Below are positions 1-6,360 of a stretch of DNA of 64,000 nucleotides, piece after piece. The DNA lies in assembly GCF_028680575.1 (NCBI RefSeq), contig NZ_JAPCKI010000019.1, positions 1 through 64,000 on the forward strand, written 5' to 3'. Positions within the stretch are counted from its first letter, which is position 1; the number at the start of each line of letters is the position of its first letter. A model generated the notes under the pieces. It had not been told where the DNA came from. It saw nothing but the letters and a program-made list of their open reading frames with translations, and did not search any database. This stretch comes from Acidovorax benzenivorans. GTDB lineage: Bacteria; Pseudomonadota; Gammaproteobacteria; Burkholderiales; Burkholderiaceae_C. The position numbers were made by a program, and so were the translations under genes.

Positions 1-71
1 ATCTTGACCACTTGCAGCTTGAAGGCTGCGTCAAACGCCCTGCGCGCTCTTTTGTCTTTCATGTTCGTCAT
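1..71 (-). CDS. IS3-family transposase OrfA, N-terminal fragment cut by the window edge
   Basis: The minus strand reads MTNMKDKRARRAFDAAFKLQ and runs off the window. A short basic start followed by 'F..AFKLQVV' is the typical beginning of the IS3-family OrfA helix-turn-helix protein, which binds the element ends. An AGAGGAA ribosome-binding site lies directly before the ATG at 71. Only 23 residues are visible, so the subgroup cannot be set. Confidence 0.6.
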   Translation of the reverse strand, partial: MTNMKDKRARRAFDAAFKLQVVK

Positions 72-122
72 TTCCTCTGGGGTCTATGGGCCCCTATCGA
101 GGTGTCCTATTTCATTGGACCA
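1..122 (-). mobile_element. End of an IS3-family insertion sequence (partial)
   Basis: Read on the minus strand, the element starts at 122 with TGGTCCAATGAAATAGGACA, a terminal inverted repeat of the TG...CA type usual in IS3-family (IS150-like) elements. It then runs through a short leader to a transposase OrfA start at 71. Only this end lies in the window. The adjacent DNA reads straight into a PAS domain that lacks its beginning, which suggests the element was inserted in or just before a sensor gene. The family is inferred from the terminus and the OrfA start. The other end and any target duplication are outside the window. Confidence 0.7.
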
Positions 123-154
123 TGACAGGATATGCTGGCGGTTGATGACGCGCG

Positions 155-1054
155 ATGATGATTACGGACCCGGAGGGGCACATCGTGCGGATAAACAGGG
201 AGTTCCTTGTACTGATCGGGGGCACAGAGGCTTTTTGGCTCGGCCACTCCATGGATGAGCTGTTGACACCAGCTTCTCGAATTTTCAGCCAGACCCACCT
301 GTTTCCCACGCTGCATCACGCCAAGAGTGCGCGCGAAGTATTCCTCCACCTGCGCGGTGTTGGCGGCGAGACTGTTCCTGTCATGGTCAATGCGGTCAGC
401 AAGCGCCTGGAGACGGGCGACCACATCGTATGGGCCTTTTTTGTGGCCCGCGAACGCAGCCGTTTCGAAGGCGAGTTGATCAAGGCCCGTGCAGAGGCCC
501 AGGGTCTTGCCCAGCGCTTGGCCGCCAGCAATGAACAGGTTGAATTGCAGAATCGCCAGCTTTCGGAACTGAGTCTCTCTGATCCGCTTACAGGTCTTAA
601 AAACCGCCGTGCGCTGGAATTGACCGTGCAAGAGTGGCAACGGACGGCCTCTCGACAGAGTTCCGTGTCGTTGTTGATGGTGGACGTGGACTACTTCAAA
701 CGGATCAACGATGCGCATGGCCATCCCGAGGGCGACCGGGTGCTGGTGAACTTTGCTCGCCAGTTACAGGCAGGCGCCCGTGGTTCGGACCTGGTGGCGC
801 GATACGGCGGGGAAGAATTCGTCCTCTGGTTACCTGATGCGGACGCAGAAGCCGCTGCCCGAATCGCGGAGCGGGTGCACAAATGCGCCAGACGGGTTCG
901 CTCATTGGCGGGGCCAGTAACGGTCAGTGTCGGGCTGGCATGTGCAGTACACCAAACCGGAGCGGATTTCCTCGCCCGGCTGCTAAAACGCTCTGATGAA
1001 GCTGTTTACAGGGCAAAGGCGCTCGGGCGCAACTGCACAGTGGTTAGTGACTGA
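155..1054 (+). CDS. PAS-GGDEF diguanylate cyclase, PAS domain truncated at the N-terminus
   Basis: Residues 1-95 are the later part of a PAS sensor domain, 100-140 form a coiled-coil linker, and 140-299 are a GGDEF domain that makes cyclic di-GMP from two GTP. The key motifs are present: DPLTGLKNRR (143-152), DVDYFKRIND (177-186), GGEEF (218-222) and an RGSD product-inhibition site at 209-212. The catalytic half therefore looks functional. The reading frame is closed by two TGA codons at 143-148. A shifted frame just upstream (132-152) reads MLAVDDA, the usual lead-in to 'MMITDPEG', so the natural gene probably continued upstream. An insertion sequence end sits at 122 and an extra CG pair in GCGCG at about 151 would explain the frame break. 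The ATG at 155 is the first available start, and expression may be reduced or driven from the insertion sequence. Confidence 0.75.
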   Translation: MMITDPEGHIVRINREFLVLIGGTEAFWLGHSMDELLTPASRIFSQTHLFPTLHHAKSAREVFLHLRGVGGETVPVMVNAVSKRLETGDHIVWAFFVARERSRFEGELIKARAEAQGLAQRLAASNEQVELQNRQLSELSLSDPLTGLKNRRALELTVQEWQRTASRQSSVSLLMVDVDYFKRINDAHGHPEGDRVLVNFARQLQAGARGSDLVARYGGEEFVLWLPDADAEAAARIAERVHKCARRVRSLAGPVTVSVGLACAVHQTGADFLARLLKRSDEAVYRAKALGRNCTVVSD

Positions 1055-1129
1055 GTCACCAAGCCTCGCGCAGCTCACCAGCGTTTGGAATAGTGATAGC
1101 TTCCCCCGCAAAGAACGTTCGCGGTGAGA

Positions 1130-1633
1130 CTACTTGGATGGCATGGCTGCTTGGCGGTCCACCATCATTTGCATCATCTGCTCCATCATGGCCATACGGC
1201 GCTCCATTTGAGCGTGCATGCCCATCATGCCTCCCATACCCGAGTTTCCGGAGGCTGCAGGCATGGCAGGTTTGGTCTGCGCCCCTTGCTGCATCATTCC
1301 CATCCCCATGCCACCAGAACTAGCCGCGCCCATCGTGGCCATGCCTGACTGCATGAGCTTCATGTGCTCCTCCATCAGCGCTGAGCGTTCGGCGGGAGTC
1401 TTGGCCGCCTGCATTTTTTTGTGCATTTCCTGCATCGCCTTCATCTGACGATCAAAGGCGTCCGGTGCAGACGCGGCAGTGGCTGCCGGGGCAGACTGGG
1501 TTGTGACGCCGCCGCTCTGTGCATCTCCGGGGTGGTGGCCTGCGTGTTCGTCCTCAGGTTTTGGCGATTGCGCGACGGCACAGCCTGCCACGAATAGGGT
1601 TGTCAACAGCCCAGCGACGATGTTCAGACGCAT
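1130..1633 (-). CDS. Methionine-rich lipoprotein, probably metal handling
   Basis: This is a 167-residue protein. It starts with a lipoprotein signal (LFVAGC, Cys at about 18), then an Ala/Ser/Pro linker containing HAGHH, then a helical region extremely rich in Met (repeats such as GMGMGMMQQG and MAMMEQMMQMMVDRQ). Such Met/His clusters are common in periplasmic copper or silver binding proteins, but no named family was recognised. A clean AGGAG lies before the ATG at 1633. The gene follows an HMA-domain metal-binding gene by 18 bp on the same strand, which supports a joint role in heavy-metal binding. The metal is inferred, not shown. Confidence 0.7.
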   Translation of the reverse strand: MRLNIVAGLLTTLFVAGCAVAQSPKPEDEHAGHHPGDAQSGGVTTQSAPAATAASAPDAFDRQMKAMQEMHKKMQAAKTPAERSALMEEHMKLMQSGMATMGAASSGGMGMGMMQQGAQTKPAMPAASGNSGMGGMMGMHAQMERRMAMMEQMMQMMVDRQAAMPSK

Positions 1634-1651
1634 GATGGTCTCCTTGGTAGT

Positions 1652-1975
1652 TCAACTGCAGCATGACGACGTCTGCCTTGCACCGTCTTGATCCACGTCA
1701 ACAGGGGCTACGGGCCGAGACGCACAGCAGCAGCCACCGGTTGTTCGGCGAGATGCAGGACTCACCGCCGCGTCTGCTTTATATCCAGCACGCTCAATCG
1801 CTGAGCGGACAAGCTCCACGGTGCTTTCTCCGGCTTGCGCCGGGATGCGTACCTGACGTGTAGCTACGTCGATTTCTACTTCGACGCCCCCAGGCAGTTG
1901 GGCCTGAGCTATTGCACGACCAATGCGCTGGGCGCAAGTGCCGCACGTCATATCAGGAACATTGATATGGACCAT
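1652..1975 (-). CDS. Heavy-metal-associated (HMA) domain protein with Cys-rich tail
   Basis: The 107-residue protein has an HMA fold with the binding motif MTCGTC (Cys11 and Cys14), as in copper chaperones and the N-terminal domains of metal P-type ATPases. The last 40 residues are unusual: they carry a CCC cluster (GGCCCASR) and end SSCCS, so a second thiol-rich metal site is likely. A longer frame starts 24 bp upstream, but AGGAGG lies five bases before the ATG at 1975, which decides the start. The gene is followed by the Met-rich lipoprotein gene and probably shares its transcript. No P-type ATPase is present nearby, so it may be a stand-alone metal buffer or a remnant of a larger resistance cluster. 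Confidence 0.75.
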   Translation of the reverse strand: MVHINVPDMTCGTCAQRIGRAIAQAQLPGGVEVEIDVATRQVRIPAQAGESTVELVRSAIERAGYKADAAVSPASRRTTGGCCCASRPVAPVDVDQDGARQTSSCCS

Positions 1976-2208
1976 GTGAGCCTCCTTTGGTTGATTCACG
2001 TTTTGACTATGAACCTTGCCACGGTGGGAAGGTCAAGGCCTCACGGAATTCAATCGGCATATAAGCTCGGAAAGCAGCAAACGAGCCCATTGCTGGTGGT
2101 GTCTCTACGAGTTAGAACGCTCGCGCCTTGGGTGAACGACCGTCGAAAATCTCCATCTCAGCCGAAGGGAAGGACACCTTTGGCGCCTTGCGCATTCCCG
2201 CCGCGTGC

Positions 2209-2661
2209 CTAGCGCGCAGGCGCCACCATAGCGGTGGCAATTGCCAAATGCTGGGCTGGCCCTGTACCTGCCTGAGAGAGAAAGCCCTCGGCGAACGAGA
2301 AGTTTTTAGCAGATCGAACCACATGCGCTTGGAATGCAAGCGACTCGTTGACAAGTGCAAGGGACAAAAATTTGACCGACAACTCCAGAGTGACGACGAC
2401 CTTGGAATCGTAGTGACCCAAACCGGCAAGCACGAAGGCTGCATCAAAACCTGCGGCGATAACACCGCCATTGATTGCGGAGGTTCCTCCACCTCCCTGA
2501 AGGCCAGATTCGATTTTGGTGAAATTGATGATCGCCAAGCCTGGCTCTTTGAACGCCCCCCTAAACCCAAACCAAGCAATTTCTTTCCTGGCGTTGAATT
2601 GAGCCAATTGCTCTTCGCGCTGAGTGGAGACTAGGCGAAACGGGATGGTCGGACTATGCAT
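2209..2661 (-). CDS. Hotdog-fold thioesterase (PaaI/4HBT-like)
   Basis: The 150-residue protein carries the hotdog pattern: an N-terminal strand region, then GGTSAINGGVIAAGFDAAF (the central helix, with the small-residue turn before it), then strands including KVVVTLELSVKFLSLA and LAFQAHVVRSAKNFSFAEG. These match PaaI-type acyl-CoA thioesterases, which cleave CoA esters in the cytoplasm. The usual catalytic Asp/Glu cannot be assigned with certainty. It lies alone between the metal pair and a repeat cluster, and no pathway partner is visible. The substrate is unknown. Confidence 0.65.
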   Translation of the reverse strand: MHSPTIPFRLVSTQREEQLAQFNARKEIAWFGFRGAFKEPGLAIINFTKIESGLQGGGGTSAINGGVIAAGFDAAFVLAGLGHYDSKVVVTLELSVKFLSLALVNESLAFQAHVVRSAKNFSFAEGFLSQAGTGPAQHLAIATAMVAPAR

Positions 2662-2683
2662 GGGAAAGCAATGGTGCGTTTAC

Positions 2684-2746
2684 CGTCCAAATGTACATTG
2701 AGGGCTCGTCCAAATGTACATTCAGGATGCGTCCAACCTTGCATCC
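2684..2746. repeat. Three direct repeats spaced exactly 23 bp
   Basis: CGTCCAAATGTACATT occurs at 2684-2699 and again, identical, at 2707-2722. A diverged third copy starting CGTCCAA lies at 2730-2746. The spacing is 23 bp each time, about two helical turns. Regular repeats of this kind are seen at transposon ends (IS21-like and Tn7-like transposase sites) and at arrays of regulator sites. No transposase is next to them, so this may be a solo element end or an operator array. Confidence 0.6.
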
Positions 2747-2826
2747 AAGACACTTGCGGCAGGGGATTTCTCGAATGAAGATTCGATAGTTGGACCGTTG
2801 TTAAGTCCACCGTACACCGCGAGCTG

Positions 2827-3411
2827 CTATGGGGTTCTGGCCGACAAGGCCACATGACAGCTGCGCAATTTTTCCCTGAGTTCGTGCTGTACCTCGGGGT
2901 TGGACAAGCCCGTAGTTCCCTCGCATGCGACCAGGTTTTGTCGACAGGAGTCAGGCCAATCTTCCAGATCGTCATCGAGCGCTATCCACTGTTGGGGTCT
3001 TCTGCGCTGAGCGTCTTCTTGAACTTGCACGCCCCGGGGTGTGGTGCGGAACATGGACAGGTTCCAGGGATCCACGCCATGGACACGCTTGTGGTACGTC
3101 CCGCCAATGAACCGGGCACTCAATGTGGCAGCAAGGCGTTTAAGAGTTGCGCTGTATCCGGGGCGAATGCACCAAGTGCTACTCAGTACCAGGGCGACTG
3201 CCGGGTGGGGTTGGAGCACTGACTCCAGGATTGGAACCCATTCGAACAGCGAATGTCCTGCAGCCTCATACGGGCTCATGTAGATACCCTTGCGGGGATG
3301 CCAGAGCACTTTTTCATGGTGAACAACACCATCGAGATCGAGGTACAGGACGACGTCCGCGCTACGTGGAGTGGACGCAGGGAGATATGGGGAATTTTGG
3401 CCAGAGGACAT
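2827..3411 (-). CDS. HAD-like protein (HAD domain of the 'Swiss army knife' RNA-repair type)
   Basis: A protein of about 194 residues with a HAD-like Rossmann core: LYLDLDGVV (Asp25 and Asp27, motif I), LVLSSTWC (motif II with Ser/Thr) and WIALDDD (motif IV acidic pair). The pattern 'w.ALDDD...WP....LV...g..GLS.P.VQ..L' is that of a small HAD family also found fused in large RNA-repair proteins. The substrate is unknown. The ATG at 3411 is preferred because the only upstream alternative in frame is a TTG at 3489 with a low-complexity lead. A DUF2384 gene precedes it on the same strand. A second, distinct HAD protein of the same type lies at 5589. Confidence 0.7.
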   Translation of the reverse strand: MSSGQNSPYLPASTPRSADVVLYLDLDGVVHHEKVLWHPRKGIYMSPYEAAGHSLFEWVPILESVLQPHPAVALVLSSTWCIRPGYSATLKRLAATLSARFIGGTYHKRVHGVDPWNLSMFRTTPRGVQVQEDAQRRRPQQWIALDDDLEDWPDSCRQNLVACEGTTGLSNPEVQHELREKLRSCHVALSARTP

Positions 3412-3503
3412 AAAATATGTTGGGATTGTGCTTGGTGGCGATTTAGCCAAGGACGACGGCAGGGCCAGGGCGGATTCAGAAGTCGCCAACCACGTGCGTA
3501 TTC

Positions 3504-3752
3504 CTACGAGAACGCACCAGACTGGACACGCATGAGCAAGCTCCGCACCACCTCAAGGCCGCCGGGCTCTTTGAGTACATCGAGAGGCCTTCGATCACCC
3601 AACGCTGGGACCACCCCCACGAGCCAGTGATTAAGCCAGGTCTGTGCGTCGAAACCAGTTGGGTCACCAGACTCATCAACCATGCGCCGCACAAGCATAG
3701 TGAGAATAGCGATGTGGTCTTCTAGGGCGATGGGGGCAGAATTCGTGTCCAC
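3504..3752 (-). CDS. DUF2384 (Xre/MbcA/ParS toxin-binding domain) antitoxin-like protein
   Basis: The 82-residue protein ends LVGVVPALGDRRPLDVLKE and then VVRSLLMRVQSGAFS. This is the C-terminal toxin-binding domain of Xre/MbcA/ParS antitoxins, with the conserved 'P.LGG..PLdvL' and 'V..lL.r...G'. It lacks the N-terminal DNA-binding helices of full antitoxins. Its usual partner is a RES-domain toxin. None is present here, and the next gene on the strand is a HAD-like protein. It starts with GTG at 3752, three bases after the stop of an unknown frame. Whether it is a working antitoxin, an orphan, or a partner of the HAD protein cannot be told from sequence. Confidence 0.65.
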   Translation of the reverse strand: MDTNSAPIALEDHIAILTMLVRRMVDESGDPTGFDAQTWLNHWLVGVVPALGDRRPLDVLKEPGGLEVVRSLLMRVQSGAFS

Positions 3753-3755
3753 AAG

Positions 3756-4127
3756 TTACCGATCAGTCCCGTTAACAATGGCACAGCGGCGTCGCCTGAG
3801 TGTCGGATCTTTGGTTGCATCGCCCGAGCGCGCATATTCCCTTGCGGTGATGACAGGAAGAGCGTGCTTGACCTTGATTGTGATGACGCGCTTCGCCTTG
3901 CGGGCAGCCTGACCTGTGCGGTGCAATTCCATGGCGCGGTGATCTCTCAAGAGCTGTCGCGAGCTTCGGAGAGAGATTTCATCAAAGTACCTCTCAGAAA
4001 AACGTCGCCCCCGGGGGCATGCTTTCGCAGAGGTCGCACCGGGGGCTTGCTTTGCGCTAATGATAGCAACGAAGTTCAAACTCATCGCGGGGTTGTATCG
4101 GTAGGAGAACCAGCGCTGACTCACCAA
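3756..4127 (-). CDS. Unknown reading frame, possibly not a gene
   Basis: A 123-residue frame rich in Arg (MVSQRWFSYRYNPAM... to ...LRRRRCAIVNGTDR). No family was recognised and the composition is only weakly protein-like. In its favour, it overlaps the preceding gene by 7 bp and ends 3 bp before the DUF2384 start, so it would fit as a link in an operon. Against it, there is no ribosome-binding site and no recognisable motif. It could be a decayed remnant of a toxin gene, since mobile mystery protein A is usually followed by a Fic-domain partner, but no Fic motif is visible. Confidence 0.25.
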   Translation of the reverse strand: MVSQRWFSYRYNPAMSLNFVAIISAKQAPGATSAKACPRGRRFSERYFDEISLRSSRQLLRDHRAMELHRTGQAARKAKRVITIKVKHALPVITAREYARSGDATKDPTLRRRRCAIVNGTDR

Positions 4128-4579
4128 AGGCCACGCTTGCTCACTTTTACCAGCGCACTCGTAAGGGCCATCAGCGTCTCTGCATCTGTCAGCACCTCCG
4201 CCCCCTTCAACGTGGACGGCAACGCAATTCCAGCGATCTCTTGAGTACGGTTGAGCACCTGCTCCACCAAACTGGTTCGGGGAACAAACATGTAGTGCAC
4301 TTCACAGTCCAGGCCATGAGCCAAACGTGCAAGCGTATTCAGCGTGATAGTGCCGTTGGCCTCGGCCTGCTCCAGTTTGCGGACTCCCTGCGCCGTCATG
4401 CCCAAGCGCTCACCTAGCGCTTTGGAACTCATGCCCAAGGCCAATCTCACCGTCTTTGCCCAGCCACACCTGGGCGTGGCATTCCGCTGCAGCTTCGCGA
4501 AATCGCAAAACTGCCGATCAAGTTCGGCCAAGCGGGTGAGATCCAGGCGGTTTTTCAAGGGGGCAAACGCATGAGGCAA
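4121..4579 (-). CDS. Mobile mystery protein A (HTH family)
   Basis: The 152-residue protein has a helix-turn-helix of the form VRLALGMSSKALGERLGMTAQGVRKLEQAEANGTI, followed by 'TLARLAHGLDCEVHYMFVPRTSLVEQVLNRTQEIA'. This is the pattern of mobile mystery protein A, a DNA-binding protein found on genomic islands, normally paired with a Fic-domain protein B. The partner is missing here. Only TTG starts are available (4579 or 4558) and neither has a clear ribosome-binding site, so the N-terminus is uncertain. Its presence supports the view that the first 6 kb are accessory DNA. Confidence 0.7.
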   Translation of the reverse strand: MPHAFAPLKNRLDLTRLAELDRQFCDFAKLQRNATPRCGWAKTVRLALGMSSKALGERLGMTAQGVRKLEQAEANGTITLNTLARLAHGLDCEVHYMFVPRTSLVEQVLNRTQEIAGIALPSTLKGAEVLTDAETLMALTSALVKVSKRGLW

Positions 4580-4690
4580 CAGACTGGTTGCCTCTTTAAG
4601 CAGATCTGGGCAACCGGTTTATTTCCATTGGGAGACGGGCACACTTGGAAAACAAAAATGGCATTCCATTCAGCTATCTTCGCACGCCAC

Positions 4691-4718
4691 GGTCCCAAAT
4701 GGGACCAATTGGTCTCAT
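4691..4718. promoter_or_regulatory. Overlapping palindromic operators before the 4736 gene
   Basis: GGTCCCAAATGGGACC (4691-4706) has perfect 6-bp arms, and GGGACCAATTGGTCTC (4701-4716) is a second, overlapping near-perfect palindrome. They end about 20 bp before the ATG at 4736. The half-site TTGGTCTCAT (4709-4718) resembles ATAGTCTCAT in the long inverted repeat beside the XRE gene (5519-5528), so the same regulator may bind both. Confidence 0.6.
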
Positions 4719-4735
4719 ATTAACTTGAATGAAGA

Positions 4736-5176
4736 ATGATGCTGCGTTTGGAAAAAGCGACCCTAGGAAAATTTGGAGCACAGGACATGATGCGCCTGAT
4801 CACGTCACAGGGTTGGGAAGCCATCCTGCCGGATGCGCTGGATGACAACCACCTTTTGTTGGTGTCAGACCAGCTCCGAGAACTTCTGTCTGGCTCGGGT
4901 TGGAGCGGGGATCATGATCCCGCTGGTGCTGCCTTGCCGCTCACCCTGTTGCTTCTGACCAAGGCGGGAGCCAAACGTTCAGGCGACAGCTTGGAAGTGG
5001 GTCTGGAAACTCTGCAAGAAGCCCTCTGCTTGCTCAGCACTGCCGTGGATCGGGAGATCGTCAATCGGATGCTGCACCGCCAAGATGCCACACCCATTGG
5101 CACCGGTCTGATACAAGGGCTTCAAATGCTGGTTCAGTATGCCAAGGAACAGGCCGAATCGGAATGCCAAGCCTAG
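4736..5176 (+). CDS. Unknown protein, 146 residues
   Basis: No family was recognised. The protein (MMLRLEKATLGKFGAQDMM...KEQAESECQA) is acidic and mostly helical, with Leu-rich stretches such as LPLTLLLLTKAGAK and LQEALCLLSTAVD. There is no signal peptide and no membrane segment long enough to be sure of. A GAAGA ribosome-binding site precedes two adjacent ATG codons at 4736 and 4739. Its stop codon overlaps the stop of the convergent XRE gene within a single CTAG (5173-5176). Palindromic operators lie directly upstream and share a half-site with the XRE/HAD intergenic region, so it may be part of the same regulated unit. Confidence 0.6.
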   Translation: MMLRLEKATLGKFGAQDMMRLITSQGWEAILPDALDDNHLLLVSDQLRELLSGSGWSGDHDPAGAALPLTLLLLTKAGAKRSGDSLEVGLETLQEALCLLSTAVDREIVNRMLHRQDATPIGTGLIQGLQMLVQYAKEQAESECQA

Positions 5177-5475
5177 TCTGAAATGATGCCCTTGAAGTCC
5201 GCTTTGACGGTCCTGAGGAGTTCATTGACCAAGTTCGTGTCCAGGTCTGGGCAGTACGCGGTAGCAATCAAGGTCAAGGGGTGGATCTGCATCTGCTCGG
5301 CCAATACCTCGATGGTGCGGATACTGGGCACTTGATGTCCCTGCTCGATGCGACTGATGTGTCGGCGGCTCGTTGCCAGCAACATGTCTTCCTGAACCAA
5401 GCCGCGTGCCGCGCGCAACTGCTGCAGCGCCCGACCAAAGTCGGCTTGGGGTGGAACACGCTTTCGGGAAGACAT
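5173..5475 (-). CDS. XRE-family transcriptional regulator
   Basis: The 100-residue protein is a single Cro/CI-type helix-turn-helix. RALQQLRAARGLVQEDMLLA opens it, and TSRRHISRIEQGHQVPS is the recognition helix and its turn, followed by a short tail. It binds DNA as a dimer and most likely represses its own promoter. It is divergent from the HAD-like gene at 5589, and a long perfect inverted repeat lies between them. Its 3' end overlaps the stop of the convergent gene at 4736. This layout suggests that XRE controls both the HAD gene and possibly the 4736 gene. Confidence 0.85.
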   Translation of the reverse strand: MSSRKRVPPQADFGRALQQLRAARGLVQEDMLLATSRRHISRIEQGHQVPSIRTIEVLAEQMQIHPLTLIATAYCPDLDTNLVNELLRTVKADFKGIISD

Positions 5476-5491
5476 CCACCCGATTTCCGTT

Positions 5492-5530
5492 CAATGAGAC
5501 TAAAAAGACCACGACCAAATAGTCTCATTG
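5492..5530. promoter_or_regulatory. Long inverted repeat between the XRE and HAD genes
   Basis: CAATGAGACT (5492-5501) and AGTCTCATTG (5521-5530) are perfect 10-bp arms separated by 19 bp. The repeat sits 17 bp upstream of the XRE start and about 60 bp upstream of the HAD start. The position is that of an autoregulatory operator for a dimeric XRE regulator acting on both divergent promoters. Confidence 0.7.
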
Positions 5531-5588
5531 GCTCGCTAACTCGGTGGAAATTTCATCCCTGTTGGAAATCTGTTTCTGAAATTGCACT

Positions 5589-6041
5589 GTGCCCATACTT
5601 TTTTTGGATTTTGATGGGGTCCTGCACCCAGAGCATTGCCATGAGTCGAGGCACTTCTGTTGCCTATCGATCTTGGAAGATGCGTTACGACAGGTACCCG
5701 AGTGCCAAGTCGTAATCACCAGCACCTGGCGCCTGGAACAGGCCTATGAGGATCTATTGGAAAGGTTCTCTCCAGACATTGCCGCCATGATCGAAGGCGT
5801 TACCCCCAGATATTGCGATCTAACGAACGTCCCGAATACGCTGGTGGGGTACGAGCGGGAGGCCGAGTGCCATGCCTGGCTTTGGGCCAACGATGTGCCA
5901 CATCGCAGATGGGTGGCGGTGGATGATCGATCGTGGCTCTATCGGCCGTTCTGCAAGTCGTTGTTTTTGGTCGATGGGCGAACGGGACTCACGCAGGCCA
6001 CCGGTTCACAACTGACAGCTCGTCTTCAAACCACACTTTGA
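5589..6041 (+). CDS. HAD-like protein, second copy of the small RNA-repair-associated type
   Basis: The 150-residue protein begins MPILFLDFDGVLHPE (Asp7 and Asp9, HAD motif I), then has VVITSTWRLEQAYEDL (motif II) and RWVAVDDRSWLY (acidic motif), ending in 'LFLVDGRTGLTQATGSQL'. It shares the layout of the gene at 2827-3411 but is clearly diverged and lacks its N-terminal extension. The start is GTG at 5589, the only start consistent with motif I beginning the protein. It is divergent from an XRE gene with a shared palindromic operator. The enzyme's substrate is unknown; nucleotide or RNA 5'/3' phosphate is a guess based on the fusion partners of the family. Confidence 0.75.
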   Translation: MPILFLDFDGVLHPEHCHESRHFCCLSILEDALRQVPECQVVITSTWRLEQAYEDLLERFSPDIAAMIEGVTPRYCDLTNVPNTLVGYEREAECHAWLWANDVPHRRWVAVDDRSWLYRPFCKSLFLVDGRTGLTQATGSQLTARLQTTL

Positions 6042-6097
6042 AGAGACTGCCAGGAGGGCAGACCACCTGACCTCAGAAAACACAAATCTAGGGTTAA

Positions 6098-6283
<186 letters not shown>

Positions 6284-6293
6284 GACCCAGTAA

Positions 6294-6360
6294 TACTATT
6301 GAATTGATAGCTGCTAGCGCTTTATTTATAAGCGCTAGCAGTCATTTTGACCATATTTTT
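6294..6360 (+). repeat. Interspersed palindromic repeat, copy A
   Basis: The core is GATAGCTGCTAGCGCTTTAT followed by TTATAAGCGCTAGCAGTCAT and TTTGACCATA. The inverted arms GCTAGCGCTT and AAGCGCTAGC are perfect. This is the best-preserved of nine related copies in the window. It lies between the SDR remnant and the MATE gene and overlaps the last bases of that gene. Confidence 0.8.

Noticed and set aside
2112-2210. Short minus-strand frame ending GRSPKARAF
   Set aside because: It is only about 28 residues beyond the thioesterase shadow, with no recognisable domain.
2684-2746. CRISPR-like interpretation of the 23-bp-spaced repeats
   Set aside because: There are only three units, the spacers are about 7 bp, and no cas genes are present.
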